A program made the translations under genes and the position numbers. A stretch of DNA of 64,000 bases from Paraprevotella clara YIT 11840 (GTDB lineage: Bacteria; Bacteroidota; Bacteroidia; Bacteroidales; Bacteroidaceae), in contig NZ_JH376597.1 in assembly GCF_000233955.1 (NCBI RefSeq), positions 434,001 to 498,000 on the forward strand, in the 5' to 3' direction. Shown one piece after another: positions 44,142-54,548 of the stretch. Under the pieces are notes generated by a model. That model was given only the letters and a program-made list of their open reading frames with translations, was not told the DNA's origin and made no database searches. Numbering within the stretch: the stretch's first letter is position 1; each line of letters begins with the position of its first letter.

Positions 44142-47100
44142 ATGGCAAAAGAAAAAAAGTTTATCACTTGTGATGGTAACCAGGCCGCAGCGCATATCTC
44201 GTATATGTTCTCAGAAGTTGCAGCCATCTATCCCATCACCCCGTCGTCGACCATGGCAGAATACGTGGACGAATGGGCAGCACAGGGCCGTAAGAACATC
44301 TTCGGCGAAACAGTGTTGGTACAGGAAATGCAGTCGGAAGGCGGTGCCGCCGGAGCCGTCCACGGTTCGTTGCAGGCCGGTGCGCTGACCACGACTTATA
44401 CGGCATCCCAGGGTTTGTTGCTGATGATTCCGAACATGTACAAGATTGCAGGCGAACTGCTGCCTTGCGTGTTCCACGTGTCGGCCCGTACCTTGGCTTC
44501 TCATTCACTGTGTATCTTCGGTGACCATCAGGACGTCATGTCTTGCCGCCAGACCGGTTTCGCCATGTTGTGCGAAGGTTCCGTACAGGAAGTGATGGAT
44601 TTGGCCGGCGTGGCACACTTGTCTACCATCAAGAGCCGCGTGCCGTTCCTGAACTTCTTCGACGGTTTCCGTACGTCTCACGAAATCCAGAAGATTGAAA
44701 TGCTGGAGAACGACGACCTCGCTCCTTTGGTAGACCAGGAGGCTTTGAAGGAGTTCCGCGGCCGCGCCCTGTCGCCCGAACATCCGGTGGCACGCGGTAT
44801 GGCCGAAAATCCCGACACGTTCTTCACTCACCGTGAATCTTGCAATAATTACTACGACGCAGTTCCTGCCATCGTAGAGGACTACATGAACAAGGTGTCT
44901 GAAATCACCGGCCGCAAATACGGCCTGTTCTCTTACTACGGTGCCGCAGACGCAGAACGCGTCATCATCGCCATGGGTTCCGTAACCGAAGCCATCCGCG
45001 AAACCATCGACCACTTGACCGCACAAGGCGAAAAGGTGGGCTTGGTAGCCGTTCACCTGTATCGTCCGTTCTCGGCCAAGCATTTCCTGGCAGCCGTTCC
45101 GGCCACAGCCAAGACGATTGCCGTACTGGACCGCACAAAAGAACCGGGCGCCAACGGCGAACCGCTGTATCTGGATGTAAAGGAATGCTTCTACGGCAAG
45201 GAAAACGCCCCGGTTATCGTAGGCGGACGTTACGGCCTCGGGTCTAACGACACAACTCCGGCACAAATCTTGGCCGTGTACGAGAATCTGGCTCTTCCGG
45301 AACCGAAAAACCAGTTCACCCTCGGCATCGTGGACGACGTGACGTTCACTTCGCTTCCTCAGAAAGAAGAGGTGGCCATGGGTGGCGAAGGCATGTTCGA
45401 AGCCAAGTTCTACGGTCTGGGTGCCGACGGTACGGTGGGTGCCAACAAGAACTCCGTGAAGATTATCGGCGACAATACCAACAAGCACTGTCAGGCTTAC
45501 TTCTCTTACGACTCTAAGAAGTCCGGCGGTTTCACCTGCTCTCACTTGCGTTTCGGAGACGCCCCCATCCGCTCCACTTACTTGGTGAACACGCCTAACT
45601 TCGTGGCTTGCCACGTTCAGGCTTACCTCCACATGTACGATGTGACCCGCGGATTGAAGAAGAACGGCACGTTCTTGCTCAACACCATCTGGGAAGGCGA
45701 AGAACTGGCCAAGAACCTGCCGAACAAGGTGAAAGCTTACTTTGCCAAGAACAATATTAAGGTATATTACATCAACGCCACCAAGATTGCACAGGAAATC
45801 GGATTGGGCAACCGTACCAATACCATCCTCCAGTCTGCATTCTTCCGTATCACCGGTGTCATCCCGGTAGACCTGGCGGTAGAACAGATGAAGAAGTTCA
45901 TCGTGAAGTCCTACGGCAAGAAGGGTGAAGATGTGGTGAACAAGAACTATGCTGCCGTAGACCGCGGCGGTGAATACAAGGAACTGGCCGTAGACCCGGC
46001 ATGGGCTAATCTCGCTGCAGACGCTGCACAGCCCAACGACGACCCTGCATTCATCAATGAAGTGGTACGCCCCATCAATGCACAGGACGGCGACTTGCTG
46101 AAAGTTTCCGCATTCAAGGGTATCGAGGACGGTACTTGGCCGCAAGGTACGGCCGCATACGAAAAACGCGGTGTGGCAGCCTTTGTCCCGACATGGAACG
46201 CAGACAACTGTATCCAGTGTAACAAGTGTGCATACGTTTGTCCTCACGCTTCTATCCGTCCGTTCGTTCTCGATGCCGAAGAAATGAAGGGCTTCAACGC
46301 TCCGGTTATCGAAATGAAGGCTCCGGCAGCCATGAAGGGCATGAACTTCCGCATCCAGGTGAGCGTAATGGACTGCTTGGGTTGCGGCAACTGTGCCGAC
46401 GTATGTCCGGGCAATCCGAAATTGGGCAAGGCGCTCACGATGGTTCCGTTGGAACAGGAACTCGCCGAAGCTCCGAATTGGGAATACTGCGTGAAGAACG
46501 TGAAGAGCAAACAAGACTTGGTAGACATCAAGAGCAACGTGAAGAACTCACAGTTCGCACAACCGTTGTTCGAGTTCTCAGGCGCTTGTGCCGGTTGCGG
46601 TGAAACTCCGTATGTGAAATTGATTTCTCAGTTGTTCGGTGACCGTGAAATCGTTGCCAACGCCACCGGTTGCTCTTCCATCTACTCCGGTTCCATTCCT
46701 TCTACTCCTTATACGACCAACGCCAAGGGTCAAGGTCCGGCATGGGCAAACTCCTTGTTCGAGGACTTCTGCGAATTCGGCCTCGGTATGGCATTGGCCA
46801 ACAAGAAGATGCGTGCACGTATCGAAGAACTCCTCAAGGGTGCCATTGCAGCCGATGAGACTCCGGCCGACTTCAAGGCTGCCGCTCAGGAATGGCTCGA
46901 AGGCAAGGACGACGCAGATGCCAGCAAGGCCGCTGCCGGAAAACTCGTCCCGATGATCGAGGCAGGCAAGGCTGCCGGTTGTCCGGCTTGCGCCAAACTG
47001 TCCGAACTGGCACACTATTTGGTAAAACGCAGCCAATGGATTATCGGTGGCGACGGTGCTTCTTACGACATCGGCTACGGTGGTCTGGACCACGTCATCG

Positions 47101-47690
47101 CGTCGGGTGAAGATGTCAATATCCTCGTATTGGATACCGAAGTATATTCCAACACCGGTGGCCAGTCCTCCAAGGCAACCCCGCTTGGTGCCATTGCCAA
47201 GTTTGCCGCTTCCGGTAAGCGCGTACGCAAGAAAGACTTGGGTATGATTGCTACCACTTACGGTTACGTGTACGTGGCACAGATTGCCATGGGAGCCGAC
47301 CAGGCACAGTGTCTGAAGGCCATCCGCGAAGCAGAAGCTTATCCCGGCTCGTCTATCATCATCGCTTACGCTCCTTGTATCAACCACGGTTTGAAGAAGG
47401 GTATGGGCAAATCGCAGGCTGAGGAAGAAGCAGCCGTGAAGTGCGGTTACTGGCACTTGTGGCGTTTCAATCCGGCTTTGGAAGCCGAAGGTAAGAATCC
47501 GTTCTCACTCGACTCCAAAGAGCCTAACTGGGATGCTTTCCAAGATTATCTGAAAGGCGAAGTCCGCTTTGCTTCCGTCATGAAGCAATACCCGGCCGAA
47601 GCCGCCGACCTCTTCAACGCTTGCGAGGATATGGCCAAGAAGCGTTATCAGAGCTACGTGCGCATGACCAAGATGGACTGGAGCGAATAA
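44142..47690 (+). CDS. nifJ: Pyruvate:ferredoxin (flavodoxin) oxidoreductase
   Basis: 1,182 residues, the full homodimeric-type PFOR. It oxidises pyruvate with CoA to acetyl-CoA and CO2, passing electrons to ferredoxin; central to anaerobic fermentation. Seen: N-terminal TPP-pyrimidine domain (AYPITPSSTMAEYVDEWAA-like YPITPSSTMAE), CoA and gamma domains, two 4Fe-4S clusters (CIQCNKCAYVCPH and CLGCGNCADVCPG), the proximal-cluster CAGCGE, and the C-terminal TPP-binding GGDGASYDIGYGGLDH and DTEVYSNTGGQSS. Codon choice is strongly biased, as in highly expressed genes. Own terminator at 47720. This enzyme is also the activator of metronidazole in anaerobes. Confidence 0.97.
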   Translation: MAKEKKFITCDGNQAAAHISYMFSEVAAIYPITPSSTMAEYVDEWAAQGRKNIFGETVLVQEMQSEGGAAGAVHGSLQAGALTTTYTASQGLLLMIPNMYKIAGELLPCVFHVSARTLASHSLCIFGDHQDVMSCRQTGFAMLCEGSVQEVMDLAGVAHLSTIKSRVPFLNFFDGFRTSHEIQKIEMLENDDLAPLVDQEALKEFRGRALSPEHPVARGMAENPDTFFTHRESCNNYYDAVPAIVEDYMNKVSEITGRKYGLFSYYGAADAERVIIAMGSVTEAIRETIDHLTAQGEKVGLVAVHLYRPFSAKHFLAAVPATAKTIAVLDRTKEPGANGEPLYLDVKECFYGKENAPVIVGGRYGLGSNDTTPAQILAVYENLALPEPKNQFTLGIVDDVTFTSLPQKEEVAMGGEGMFEAKFYGLGADGTVGANKNSVKIIGDNTNKHCQAYFSYDSKKSGGFTCSHLRFGDAPIRSTYLVNTPNFVACHVQAYLHMYDVTRGLKKNGTFLLNTIWEGEELAKNLPNKVKAYFAKNNIKVYYINATKIAQEIGLGNRTNTILQSAFFRITGVIPVDLAVEQMKKFIVKSYGKKGEDVVNKNYAAVDRGGEYKELAVDPAWANLAADAAQPNDDPAFINEVVRPINAQDGDLLKVSAFKGIEDGTWPQGTAAYEKRGVAAFVPTWNADNCIQCNKCAYVCPHASIRPFVLDAEEMKGFNAPVIEMKAPAAMKGMNFRIQVSVMDCLGCGNCADVCPGNPKLGKALTMVPLEQELAEAPNWEYCVKNVKSKQDLVDIKSNVKNSQFAQPLFEFSGACAGCGETPYVKLISQLFGDREIVANATGCSSIYSGSIPSTPYTTNAKGQGPAWANSLFEDFCEFGLGMALANKKMRARIEELLKGAIAADETPADFKAAAQEWLEGKDDADASKAAAGKLVPMIEAGKAAGCPACAKLSELAHYLVKRSQWIIGGDGASYDIGYGGLDHVIASGEDVNILVLDTEVYSNTGGQSSKATPLGAIAKFAASGKRVRKKDLGMIATTYGYVYVAQIAMGADQAQCLKAIREAEAYPGSSIIIAYAPCINHGLKKGMGKSQAEEEAAVKCGYWHLWRFNPALEAEGKNPFSLDSKEPNWDAFQDYLKGEVRFASVMKQYPAEAADLFNACEDMAKKRYQSYVRMTKMDWSE

Positions 47691-47719
47691 GCCAATCCTA
47701 TCAATCCATACATGACAAA

Positions 47720-47754
47720 GGGAGTGTCGGTACCATTCCGGCACTTCCTTTTCT
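47720..47754 (+). terminator. Terminator of nifJ
   Basis: GGGAGTGTCGG (47720-47730) pairs with CCGGCACTTCC (47738-47748), two G-U pairs, 7-nt loop, then TTTTCT. It is 30 bp after the stop codon. Confidence 0.82.
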
Positions 47755-47812
47755 AATATATTTCAGGGCATAGTCCCGATTCCATCTGCATATTTAACCT
47801 TAATTTCAACAA

Positions 47813-50800
47813 ATGATGAATAAAGCACTGCACCATTCCATAACTTGCATGTTCCTCATCATCGTCTTTTTCGCCGGAGCATACAAACTTCAATCGCAAA
47901 ACATAGGGCGGTTCGAGTTGCCTCATTACGACCAACTCCCCAACAGACAAATCAAAAAGATATTCCAAGACTCGGAAGGGCTTATATGGTATTGTACGGA
48001 AGACGGTTTATGCCGCGACGATGGTTACAACATTCAAATCTTCCGCTCCGACTTCAAGACACCGGATGTAATTAAACACAACCACATCACTTGTATCACA
48101 GAAGACCTTTCCGGAAAAATCTGGTTCGGCACTCTGCGCGGAGCTTATATTCTGGACAAAAACGACTACCGCATCACGCCCATAGAAGGCTACGGCTTCG
48201 ACTCATGGAGCATCGATGAAATCAAAGCGACCTCCGATGGTTTGGTCTACATTGCCACCAACAATAAAGTGTACCGTTTCGATGCCCGTTCCACCCGCCT
48301 CACCCACAGCTACGATATAGAGTGGCAAGGTGTACCGAATAAAGTCTCGTTTTTTTTCGAAGACCCTCAAACGCACAAATTATGGGTTACATTGCAAAAA
48401 GGCGGACTATGTTGGTTCGACAAGCAACAAGAACGTTTCGTTCCCTTCTATTGGCCGTTCGAGACTCCTCCCACCGCATTGGTACGGGACAAGAGCAACC
48501 ATTTCATCTGGCTTGCCACATACGGCAACGGACTCTTCCGTTTCTGCCCCGATGCCCGAAACAGCAGCAGCATTTATGTCCCCATACGGGAAGAAGCCCT
48601 GGGAAGTCCTTCCGCAAAAATCATCTATAACCTGTTGCAAGATCCTGCATCGGGTGACTTGTGGACAGGAAGCGGCGACGGCTTGTGCCGCTACAAGACC
48701 TATCCTGACGGCAGTTTGGAACGATTGAGTACACCTCCGTCCTTACAACTGGAAAACAAGGTCTTTGCGTCAGCCATGTTCGACCATGAAAACAACCTGT
48801 GGGTTGCAGGAGACATCCATAATTCTTTCATCCTTTCTTCTTTGGATTCCGCCATCCAACGCTATAGCACGCAATCTCTCCAGAGATACGGAATCCCTAC
48901 TAACATGGATTTGCTGATACACGAAGACAGCCTCATCTGGTGCCTGAATAAGCAAAAGCAGCTTTTCGCCTACTTTCCAAGTAACGGAAAAGTATTCACC
49001 AGCAAGCTGTCCCACAGGCGAACCACCCCTTTGCTGGCGAAGGTACGCAACGGAAAAGGCATCTATTGCATCCTGAAAGACAACATCGTAATCCGTCTTA
49101 CATTCGAGCATAACGATATACACGAAACCGAAATCGTGAATATGATTTCCGTGGCCGAAGCGGACGAACACATCCGTACACTTCACGAAGATGCTTACGG
49201 ACAACTCTGGATCGGCACTTCCCGAAATTTATATCGGTACTCCCTGTCAAGTCATAGATTGGAAAAAATATGGGCATCCACTCGCATGATAAATGATATC
49301 GTCACGGACGGACATACCGCATTCATCTCCACCGAGAACAACGGACTGCTCGTCATAGAGGGGCAAGGAACGAAAAAAAGAATAAAAATAGCCGAGAACG
49401 GTCTCGGATTAGCCCTGCAACCTGGAGAAATCCTGTGGATCAGCACAGCCAAAGGCAATATACTCCGTTACGACCTGCACCGCAAAACCCTGCATTCCAT
49501 GGATCGGGAGTGCGGACTGAACGGCAACAGCATCTATAACATCACGACCGACCGCAAAGGAAAACTATGGATTCTCACCCGGCAAAACGTCACGATATTC
49601 TCTCCTGAAAAACAAACATTCAGTACGTTGCGCGCATCGTCTCCTCACATCGACATGGAAAACTTCCTTTGTATGTACAAAGATAGCGACGACAGCTTCT
49701 ACATCGGAGGACAAAACGGCTACTTGTCTGTCCGAACAAACGCTTTCTCGGACAAGAAAAAAGAAAAAGATTTCTTGCCGCGTCTTACCGCCGTCACGGT
49801 CAACTCCCAAACAAGACCTATATCTTCTGCTACAACGACCTTGAAACTCCCTCCTTCTGCACAAGATCTCACGCTACACCTTTCCACGTTCACGCCCCTG
49901 CACAGCCAGAATATCCGTTTTGCGTTCCGGCATGCCGGTCGCCACGAAGAGTGGAACGTCCTTCCGCAAGGACAGAACAGCATCCACCTGTCACAACTCT
50001 CCAAGGGAGACAACAGCCTCGAAATCAAATCTACGGATGCCAACGGACATTGGAATGAAACGCAGAGCCAAATCCTGCATATCTACCGTGCACCATGGTG
50101 GTACGAAACTTATGCCGCCTATTTCCTATACGTTTTGGGAGCCGTAGCCGTGCTTTTCATATACATTCGCCATGTACTGAAACGCCAACAAGCCAAAAAC
50201 CAACAGGCAGCCCAGAAACAAATGGAAGAGATGAAATACCGATTCTTCACCAATATCAGCCATGAACTACGCACGCCACTGACACTCATCATCGCGCCAT
50301 TGGAATACCTACTGAAAAAGGAAGAGAATCCCGACACCAGAAAACAACTGAAAACCATCGACCGGAATGCCCACAACCTCCTGTCGTTAGTCAACCAGCT
50401 ACTTGATTTCAGGAGAATCGAGATGAAAGGAGAAACATTGGCTTTAGAAACTTTCAACCTAAAGGATATGCTATCGCGTATTTATGAAAGTTTCCTTCCC
50501 ATGTCTGAAGAAAAGAATATCCGTTTTGACTTTCATTGCCACCCGGAAACCTTTCTTGTCACTGCGGACAGCCCCAAAATAGAAAAGGTGGTGAACAACC
50601 TGCTGTCCAACGCATTCAAATTCACTCCTCAGGGAGGACACGTGACCTTAAAAGCCTATCCGGAACCTTCAGACGGGAGAGAGATGGCTGTCATACAAGT
50701 GGAGGACGACGGTATCGGTATCCCGACCGAAGAGCAGACACATATATTCGAACGATTCCATCAGGCGAGCTCCCATAAGGGCAATACAGGAAGCGGTATA

Positions 50801-51748
50801 GGGCTAAATGTCGCCAAAGAGTATGTCCAAATGCACCATGGGAAAATCAACGTATCAAGCAGTCCCGGAAAAGGGAGTTGTTTTACCGTCCGTATTCCCG
50901 TAGGAAACATTAGCCACGTACCGTCCCCGCTTCTCCCCACAGCTCCGCAACAAGGGAATCCGATGGACAATCCCCCTTTGCCCGTTGATTACACCGTCCT
51001 TCCTAAAATATTATTGGTAGAGGACAACAACGATTTCCGCCATTATTTACAGGAGGAACTCCGTCGCCACTTTGTCGTATTCGAAGCTTCGGACGGAGAA
51101 GAAGGCGAAGCTGTAGCCTTGCAACAAAAACCGGACATCATCATTACCGATTTGATGATGCCTAAAATGGACGGTATAGAACTTTGCAAACGAATCAAAC
51201 ACAACATCGACGTATCCCATATTCCCATCATATTACTCACGGCCAGTGCCAGTATGGAAAATGAAGAACGGGGTTACAAAGAAGGTGCGGACGCGTATAT
51301 GACCAAACCGTTCAAATGGGAAATCCTGACTGCCCGCATTCATAATCTTCTTGCGCAAAGGCGGCAGCAACAAAACGAATTCAAACAAAACGCCGAGGCC
51401 GAAGCCAAGGACGTTACCATATCGCCGGCCGATGAAGATTTTCTGAACAAGGCTTTACGGTTCGTAGAAAAGAATATGGATAACTCCGAATATTCCGTAG
51501 ATGAACTTAGTGACGACATGGCCATGAGCCGGGCAACCTTATTCCGCAAGATGCGTTCTGTTATCGGTATGTCTCCCACTGACTTCATAAGAAATACCAG
51601 ACTGAAACGCGCCGCCCAACTGATTACGGAGGGACGCCTGTCCGTCACGGAAATCGCATATTCTGTAGGATACAGCAGTCCCGGCCATTTCACCAAATCA
51701 TTCAAAAAAGAATTCGGCGTACTTCCTACTCAATACCACAAAACTTAA
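47813..51748 (+). CDS. Hybrid two-component system sensor/regulator (HTCS)
   Basis: 1,311 residues. Leader (ITCMFLIIVFFAGAYKLQSQ), periplasmic two-bladed-propeller sensor (~30-690, e.g. DSEGLIWYCTEDGLCRDDGY and EDLSGKIWFGTLRGAYILD), Y_Y_Y domain (~695-760), membrane helix (~770-792), HisKA with His817 (FFTNISHELRTPL), HATPase_c (NLLSNAFKFTPQGGHV, EDDGIGIP), receiver with Asp1113 (IIITDLMMPKMDG), and an AraC helix-turn-helix (~1200-1305, MSRATLFRKMRSVIGMSPTD). All phosphorelay residues are present. HTCS proteins bind oligosaccharides in the periplasm and activate the neighbouring PUL; here the likely targets are the GH51/PL11/CBM operon just downstream, so the signal may be arabino- or RG-I oligosaccharides (inference). 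Confidence 0.96.
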   Translation: MMNKALHHSITCMFLIIVFFAGAYKLQSQNIGRFELPHYDQLPNRQIKKIFQDSEGLIWYCTEDGLCRDDGYNIQIFRSDFKTPDVIKHNHITCITEDLSGKIWFGTLRGAYILDKNDYRITPIEGYGFDSWSIDEIKATSDGLVYIATNNKVYRFDARSTRLTHSYDIEWQGVPNKVSFFFEDPQTHKLWVTLQKGGLCWFDKQQERFVPFYWPFETPPTALVRDKSNHFIWLATYGNGLFRFCPDARNSSSIYVPIREEALGSPSAKIIYNLLQDPASGDLWTGSGDGLCRYKTYPDGSLERLSTPPSLQLENKVFASAMFDHENNLWVAGDIHNSFILSSLDSAIQRYSTQSLQRYGIPTNMDLLIHEDSLIWCLNKQKQLFAYFPSNGKVFTSKLSHRRTTPLLAKVRNGKGIYCILKDNIVIRLTFEHNDIHETEIVNMISVAEADEHIRTLHEDAYGQLWIGTSRNLYRYSLSSHRLEKIWASTRMINDIVTDGHTAFISTENNGLLVIEGQGTKKRIKIAENGLGLALQPGEILWISTAKGNILRYDLHRKTLHSMDRECGLNGNSIYNITTDRKGKLWILTRQNVTIFSPEKQTFSTLRASSPHIDMENFLCMYKDSDDSFYIGGQNGYLSVRTNAFSDKKKEKDFLPRLTAVTVNSQTRPISSATTTLKLPPSAQDLTLHLSTFTPLHSQNIRFAFRHAGRHEEWNVLPQGQNSIHLSQLSKGDNSLEIKSTDANGHWNETQSQILHIYRAPWWYETYAAYFLYVLGAVAVLFIYIRHVLKRQQAKNQQAAQKQMEEMKYRFFTNISHELRTPLTLIIAPLEYLLKKEENPDTRKQLKTIDRNAHNLLSLVNQLLDFRRIEMKGETLALETFNLKDMLSRIYESFLPMSEEKNIRFDFHCHPETFLVTADSPKIEKVVNNLLSNAFKFTPQGGHVTLKAYPEPSDGREMAVIQVEDDGIGIPTEEQTHIFERFHQASSHKGNTGSGIGLNVAKEYVQMHHGKINVSSSPGKGSCFTVRIPVGNISHVPSPLLPTAPQQGNPMDNPPLPVDYTVLPKILLVEDNNDFRHYLQEELRRHFVVFEASDGEEGEAVALQQKPDIIITDLMMPKMDGIELCKRIKHNIDVSHIPIILLTASASMENEERGYKEGADAYMTKPFKWEILTARIHNLLAQRRQQQNEFKQNAEAEAKDVTISPADEDFLNKALRFVEKNMDNSEYSVDELSDDMAMSRATLFRKMRSVIGMSPTDFIRNTRLKRAAQLITEGRLSVTEIAYSVGYSSPGHFTKSFKKEFGVLPTQYHKT

Positions 51749-51769
51749 AAGAACAGTTCCTTTTTCATA

Positions 51770-51829
51770 GAACGTAGGTTGCATGGGCTTTCAAATATAT
51801 CAAAAAAAGCCGGAATGCAACCTACGTTC
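51770..51829. repeat. 60-bp inverted repeat between HTCS and GH51 genes
   Basis: Perfect 15-base arms GAACGTAGGTTGCAT (51770-51784) and ATGCAACCTACGTTC (51815-51829), with an inner stem GGCTTT/AAAGCC (51786-51791, 51806-51811). It could end the HTCS transcript, but it lacks a following U-run, or act as operator or leader element of the GH51 operon. Confidence 0.75.
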
Positions 51830-51933
51830 CATTCTTTGCAACGTAAATACCATTCATCCGCGCAAAAAATATCGACTTTTACGGTGACAAATTAAAATAT
51901 CCATTAATCATAAAAAGCAGAAACAAGCGCACG

Positions 51934-54519
51934 ATGAAAAAACTCTTATTCTTTCTACTCATCACAATCGGATTCTCCCTACAGCACAGCCTTATGGCGA
52001 ACGAACCGGACTCTGCCTATGTCTTCGCATACGCAACCGATAAGAACGCCGGACGCAACGGCTTGCACTTCGCTTGGAGCACAGACCGGAACACATGGCA
52101 CTCCATCGGTCCGGAACGCACGTTCTTACGAAGCGAATATGCCAGCGGACGGCACGGCAAACGAATGTTGTCACCTTATTTAATAAAGGGAAACGACGGG
52201 ATGTGGCACTGCCTATGGAGCGTACATGAAGGATATGCCGTATTTGCCCATTGCACATCGACAGATTTAATCTCCTGGGGGCAACAGGCATTTCCAACTA
52301 CAGGAAACACCGGTAATTGCATGAATCCTTCGGTTACATTCTCGCCCACCGGCCAAGACTATCTTATCACATGGAATAGCCTACAGGGGGAAAACACGAA
52401 AACCTACAGTTGCCGCACGAAAGATTTCCGTACTTACAGTATTCCACAAGCGGAGAATGTCGCCGTCCCCCATCGACAACAGGTCACAATCAACGGAATC
52501 ACAGAAAGCGGAACCCTCCACCGTGTAGCATGGAACGAAGTGGAAGCACTCATACAAGCCGACAAAATGGCAAAGTACAAAGCCATCCAAAATGCGGAAC
52601 GACTGGCCATCAACCCGGAGCTTTTCAAAGACACCATCACACTGAACGTAACGCTACGCCCCGAAGAAAGCAAGAAAATCAGCGATATGCTCATCGGAGT
52701 TTTCTTTGAAGACATTAACTACGGGGCGGACGGAGGACTTTATGCCGAACTCGTGCAAAACCGCGATTTCGAATATTCTCCGAATGACATCGGTCGTGAA
52801 GAGAACTGGACGGCCACCAATTCGTGGAGCACGGGTGGAGAAGGCCTTTCGTTTGACATAGATACCGTGGCTCCGTTGCATACCCACAATCCCCATTATG
52901 CCGTTTTGGACATTAAAGAAAAAGGTCATGGGTTGGTTAACGACGGTTTCGACGGTATTCCCGTCAAAGCCGGAGAGAAATACGACTTCTCGGTTTTTGC
53001 CCGCAGTACCAGCAACAAACGGGGAAAAATCATCGTAAGACTACTTGACGAAGACGGAAAAGTCATCGGCGAAGCCCGCACCGGCAAGATTTCCAAAACA
53101 TGGAACAAGCTCACGGCCGTGGTAGAGGCTACCGGCTCCGCCGTAAACGGACGCATCGAGGTTATCCCGGACATGGAAGGCGAAGTGAATTTGGATATGG
53201 TTTCCCTCTTTCCCCAAAAGACATTCAAAAACCGGAAGAACGGAATGCGTGCCGATCTGGCCCAAGCCATTGCCGACATCCGCCCCCGATTCGTTCGCTT
53301 CCCGGGAGGATGTGTGGCTCATGGCAACGGATTGGATAATATATACCATTGGGAAAACACCATCGGCCCGTTAGAAAGCCGCAAACCCTTGCGCAACCTG
53401 TGGGGCTACCATCAGACCATGGGGCTTGGCTATTATGAATATTTCCAATTCTGCGAGGACATCGGGGCGGAACCGCTGCCCGTCGTTGCAGCCGGTGTGT
53501 GTTGCCAGAACTCTTCCATCGGAGGCGCAGGTCAAATGGGCATCCCCATGGAAGAAATGCCGGAATACATAGAAAGCCTACTGAACCTCATCGAATGGGC
53601 TAACGGCGACCCGTCCGAAAGCCCATGGGCCAAGATGCGTGCGGAAGCCGGACACCCGAAACCCTTCAACCTGAAATATCTCGGTGTGGGCAACGAAGAC
53701 CTCATCACGCCTGTGTTTGAAGAACGTTTCACCATGATATTCAAGGCTATCAAAGAAAAGTATCCGGAAATACAGGTCGTAGGTACCTCCGGCCCCTTCA
53801 GCGAAGGCCCGGACTACGTGGAGGGATGGAAGGTAGCCAGCAAGCTCGGTGTCCCCCTCGTGGATGAACATTACTACCAACCTGCAGGATGGTTCCTCAA
53901 CAACCACGATTATTACGACCGCTACGACCGTTCCAAACCCAAGGTTTACCTCGGAGAATATGCTACACATATCCCCGGCAAAGGCAATAACATCGAGACC
54001 GCCTTATTGGAGGCTTACCACCTGATAGGCTGCGAACGAAACGGCGATATCGTCAGCATGACATCATACGCCCCGTTGTTGGCCAAAGACCGACGGACAA
54101 GATGGCGTCCCGACCTGATTTATTTCAACAACATGGAAGTCAAGCCCGGTACGAGTTATTACACTCAACTCCTCTTCGGACAAAACTCCGGGAATGAATA
54201 TATTCCTTCCGTGCTCACCCTGTCGGATAACCGTGACGATGTACGCAAACGCATCGGCATATCAGTAGTGAAAGACAGTCTGAGCCAAGACCTCATACTG
54301 AAAATCGTCAACCTCCTCCCGGTCAAAGTACAGGCTAACATAGACCTTGCCGCTTTGGGCATCACCGGAAAACAAGATGCCACGAAAACCGTATTGAGCG
54401 GTATGCCGGACGATTGGAAGGCTCGCCCTGAAACTTCGCCCGTCGCCATGGAACCTCAATACTGGGATGAACTGCCTGCCTACTCGCTGACAGTCGTCAG
54501 ATTAAAAAGCAAACCGTAA
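51934..54519 (+). CDS. GH51 alpha-L-arabinofuranosidase with N-terminal partial propeller
   Basis: 861 residues, signal peptide MKKLLFFLLITIGFSLQHSLMA. Residues ~25-190 resemble the first blades of a GH43-like propeller (SAYVFAYATDKNAG, LHFAWSTDRNTWHSIG, SPYLIKGNDGMWHCLWSV) but are too short for five blades. A CBM4/9-like sandwich lies at ~265-405. The GH51 barrel follows with FVRFPGGCVAHGNGLDN, acid/base Glu588 (YLGVGNEDLI) and nucleophile Glu675 (VYLGEYATHI), then the usual C-terminal sandwich. It removes arabinofuranosyl residues from arabinan or arabinogalactan. First gene of a three-gene operon under the upstream HTCS. Confidence 0.93.
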   Translation: MKKLLFFLLITIGFSLQHSLMANEPDSAYVFAYATDKNAGRNGLHFAWSTDRNTWHSIGPERTFLRSEYASGRHGKRMLSPYLIKGNDGMWHCLWSVHEGYAVFAHCTSTDLISWGQQAFPTTGNTGNCMNPSVTFSPTGQDYLITWNSLQGENTKTYSCRTKDFRTYSIPQAENVAVPHRQQVTINGITESGTLHRVAWNEVEALIQADKMAKYKAIQNAERLAINPELFKDTITLNVTLRPEESKKISDMLIGVFFEDINYGADGGLYAELVQNRDFEYSPNDIGREENWTATNSWSTGGEGLSFDIDTVAPLHTHNPHYAVLDIKEKGHGLVNDGFDGIPVKAGEKYDFSVFARSTSNKRGKIIVRLLDEDGKVIGEARTGKISKTWNKLTAVVEATGSAVNGRIEVIPDMEGEVNLDMVSLFPQKTFKNRKNGMRADLAQAIADIRPRFVRFPGGCVAHGNGLDNIYHWENTIGPLESRKPLRNLWGYHQTMGLGYYEYFQFCEDIGAEPLPVVAAGVCCQNSSIGGAGQMGIPMEEMPEYIESLLNLIEWANGDPSESPWAKMRAEAGHPKPFNLKYLGVGNEDLITPVFEERFTMIFKAIKEKYPEIQVVGTSGPFSEGPDYVEGWKVASKLGVPLVDEHYYQPAGWFLNNHDYYDRYDRSKPKVYLGEYATHIPGKGNNIETALLEAYHLIGCERNGDIVSMTSYAPLLAKDRRTRWRPDLIYFNNMEVKPGTSYYTQLLFGQNSGNEYIPSVLTLSDNRDDVRKRIGISVVKDSLSQDLILKIVNLLPVKVQANIDLAALGITGKQDATKTVLSGMPDDWKARPETSPVAMEPQYWDELPAYSLTVVRLKSKP

Positions 54520-54548
54520 AAAAGGGACCATTCATTAAACTTAAAATC

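Noticed and set aside
44505-46514. 669-codon open frame antisense to nifJ
   Set aside because: The nifJ frame has full PFOR motifs and strong codon bias; the antisense frame is a by-product of that bias.
51749-51933. The 15-bp inverted repeat as a plain intrinsic terminator
   Set aside because: No U-tract follows on either strand, so it is listed as a repeat of unknown role.
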